This document shows, one piece after another, positions 21,508-21,894 of a stretch of DNA of 21,894 nt. The position numbers and the translations under genes were made by a program. The notes below the pieces were generated by a model. The model saw nothing but the letters and a program-made list of their open reading frames with translations. It had not been told where the DNA came from and did not search any database. Each line of letters opens with the position of its first letter. Position 1 is the stretch's first letter. This DNA comes from an uncultured Desulfomonile sp. (lineage in GTDB: Bacteria; Desulfobacterota; Desulfomonilia; Desulfomonilales; Desulfomonilaceae): NCBI GenBank assembly GCA_937915285.1, contig CALDNG010000165.1:1-21894 (forward strand), written 5' to 3'.

Positions 21508-21894
21508 ATGGATATAACTCAAGAAGACTTTGACAGTATCCGCTTCCTTATCAAGGAAAAGAGCGGCATAAGTATAGGCGCAAACAAGGCAAATTTCCTG
21601 GTTTCCAAACTTGGGCGCCGTTTGAAGGAGACGAACAGCGAGTCCTTCAAGGAGTACTATTTTTACCTCAAATATGACTCCAGGGGTTCGTCGGAAGTAG
21701 ACAGGCTGGTAGATCTCGTAACCGTGGGAGAGACATTCTTTTACAGACACATAGAGCAGTTGGAGGATTTCTCGGAACAGGTTTTGCCGGGTATTTTGAA
21801 AAATCGCAGACTGCTTCATCCATTGTCCATATGGAGCGCTGGCTGTTCGTCCGGTGAAGAGGCTTATACACTTGCAATAATGCTGCTTGAAAGT
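21508..21894 (+). CDS. cheR: CheR-type chemoreceptor glutamate methyltransferase, N-terminal part (3' truncated)
   Basis: The frame opens at ATG 21508, six bases after the HEAT stop, and remains open for 129 codons to the window edge. The all-helical CheR N-domain is recognisable (FDSIRFLIKEKSGISIGANKANFLVSKLGRRL), followed by VTVGETFFYRHIEQLEDFSEQVLP, the counterpart of the family's TxNETxFFR motif. The start of the Rossmann domain, IWSAGCSSGEEAYTLAIML, is the S-adenosylmethionine-binding motif I. CheR methylates glutamates on chemoreceptors for adaptation, in the cytoplasm. The tight spacing with the HEAT and hybrid kinase genes suggests a chemosensory-type operon continuing past the window. 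Asparagine of the NET motif is replaced by glycine (GET), a minor variation. The ribosome site is weak, consistent with translational coupling. Confidence 0.9.
   Translation, partial: MDITQEDFDSIRFLIKEKSGISIGANKANFLVSKLGRRLKETNSESFKEYYFYLKYDSRGSSEVDRLVDLVTVGETFFYRHIEQLEDFSEQVLPGILKNRRLLHPLSIWSAGCSSGEEAYTLAIMLLES

Noticed and set aside
1..21894. tRNA, rRNA, CRISPR, insertion sequence or phage genes
   Set aside because: Looked for T-loop motifs, regularly spaced repeats, transposase or integrase motifs and terminal repeats; none found.

Overview
The window looks like chromosomal DNA of a free-living Gram-negative anaerobe, most likely a member of Desulfobacterota / former Deltaproteobacteria (Syntrophobacter- or Desulfomonile-like). 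This is inferred from gene content: large multi-PAS kinases, a B12-type radical SAM protein, a HEAT-repeat protein next to cheR, and a Kef-type antiporter. Base composition appears near 50% GC. No single gene proves the taxon. I see no rRNA, tRNA, CRISPR array, transposase, integrase or phage gene.

Left part (1-7340, all + strand): the 3' end of a SNF2-type helicase gene, then murA (peptidoglycan precursor synthesis), hisB and hisH (histidine synthesis), and a three-gene group of unknown pathway. That group is a membrane-anchored SGNH hydrolase-like protein, a B12-binding-domain radical SAM enzyme and an FAD amine-oxidase-like enzyme. All three use GTG or TTG starts. A plausible sigma70 promoter precedes murA and another precedes the radical SAM gene. 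A probable intrinsic terminator ends the run.

Middle part (7337-10987, - strand): a compact operon with a recognisable promoter. Its order of transcription is an AAA+ ATPase with an unusual N-terminal region, a CPA2 (Kef-type) cation/proton antiporter with an NAD-binding RCK domain and a TrkA_C domain, and a cytosolic cyclophilin with a TTG start. The divergent intergenic region is followed by an HMG-CoA lyase gene (+).

Right part (12476-21894): a signal-transduction block. It holds a stand-alone receiver protein, a membrane sensor kinase (5TMR-LYT plus four PAS), a minus-strand orphan small gene, a soluble hybrid kinase with two receivers, a long HEAT-repeat protein, and the start of cheR running off the window. 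The last three are closely spaced and look like the start of a chemosensory-type operon. The non-coding gaps here are rich in dyad symmetry: a terminator-like hairpin with a nested stem, a long imperfect inverted repeat, and several palindromes between the orphan gene and the hybrid kinase.

The candidates for undescribed biology are the SGNH/radical SAM/FAD cassette, the AAA+ ATPase-antiporter-cyclophilin operon, and the hybrid kinase-HEAT-CheR module. All assignments come from reading motifs; no database search was possible.
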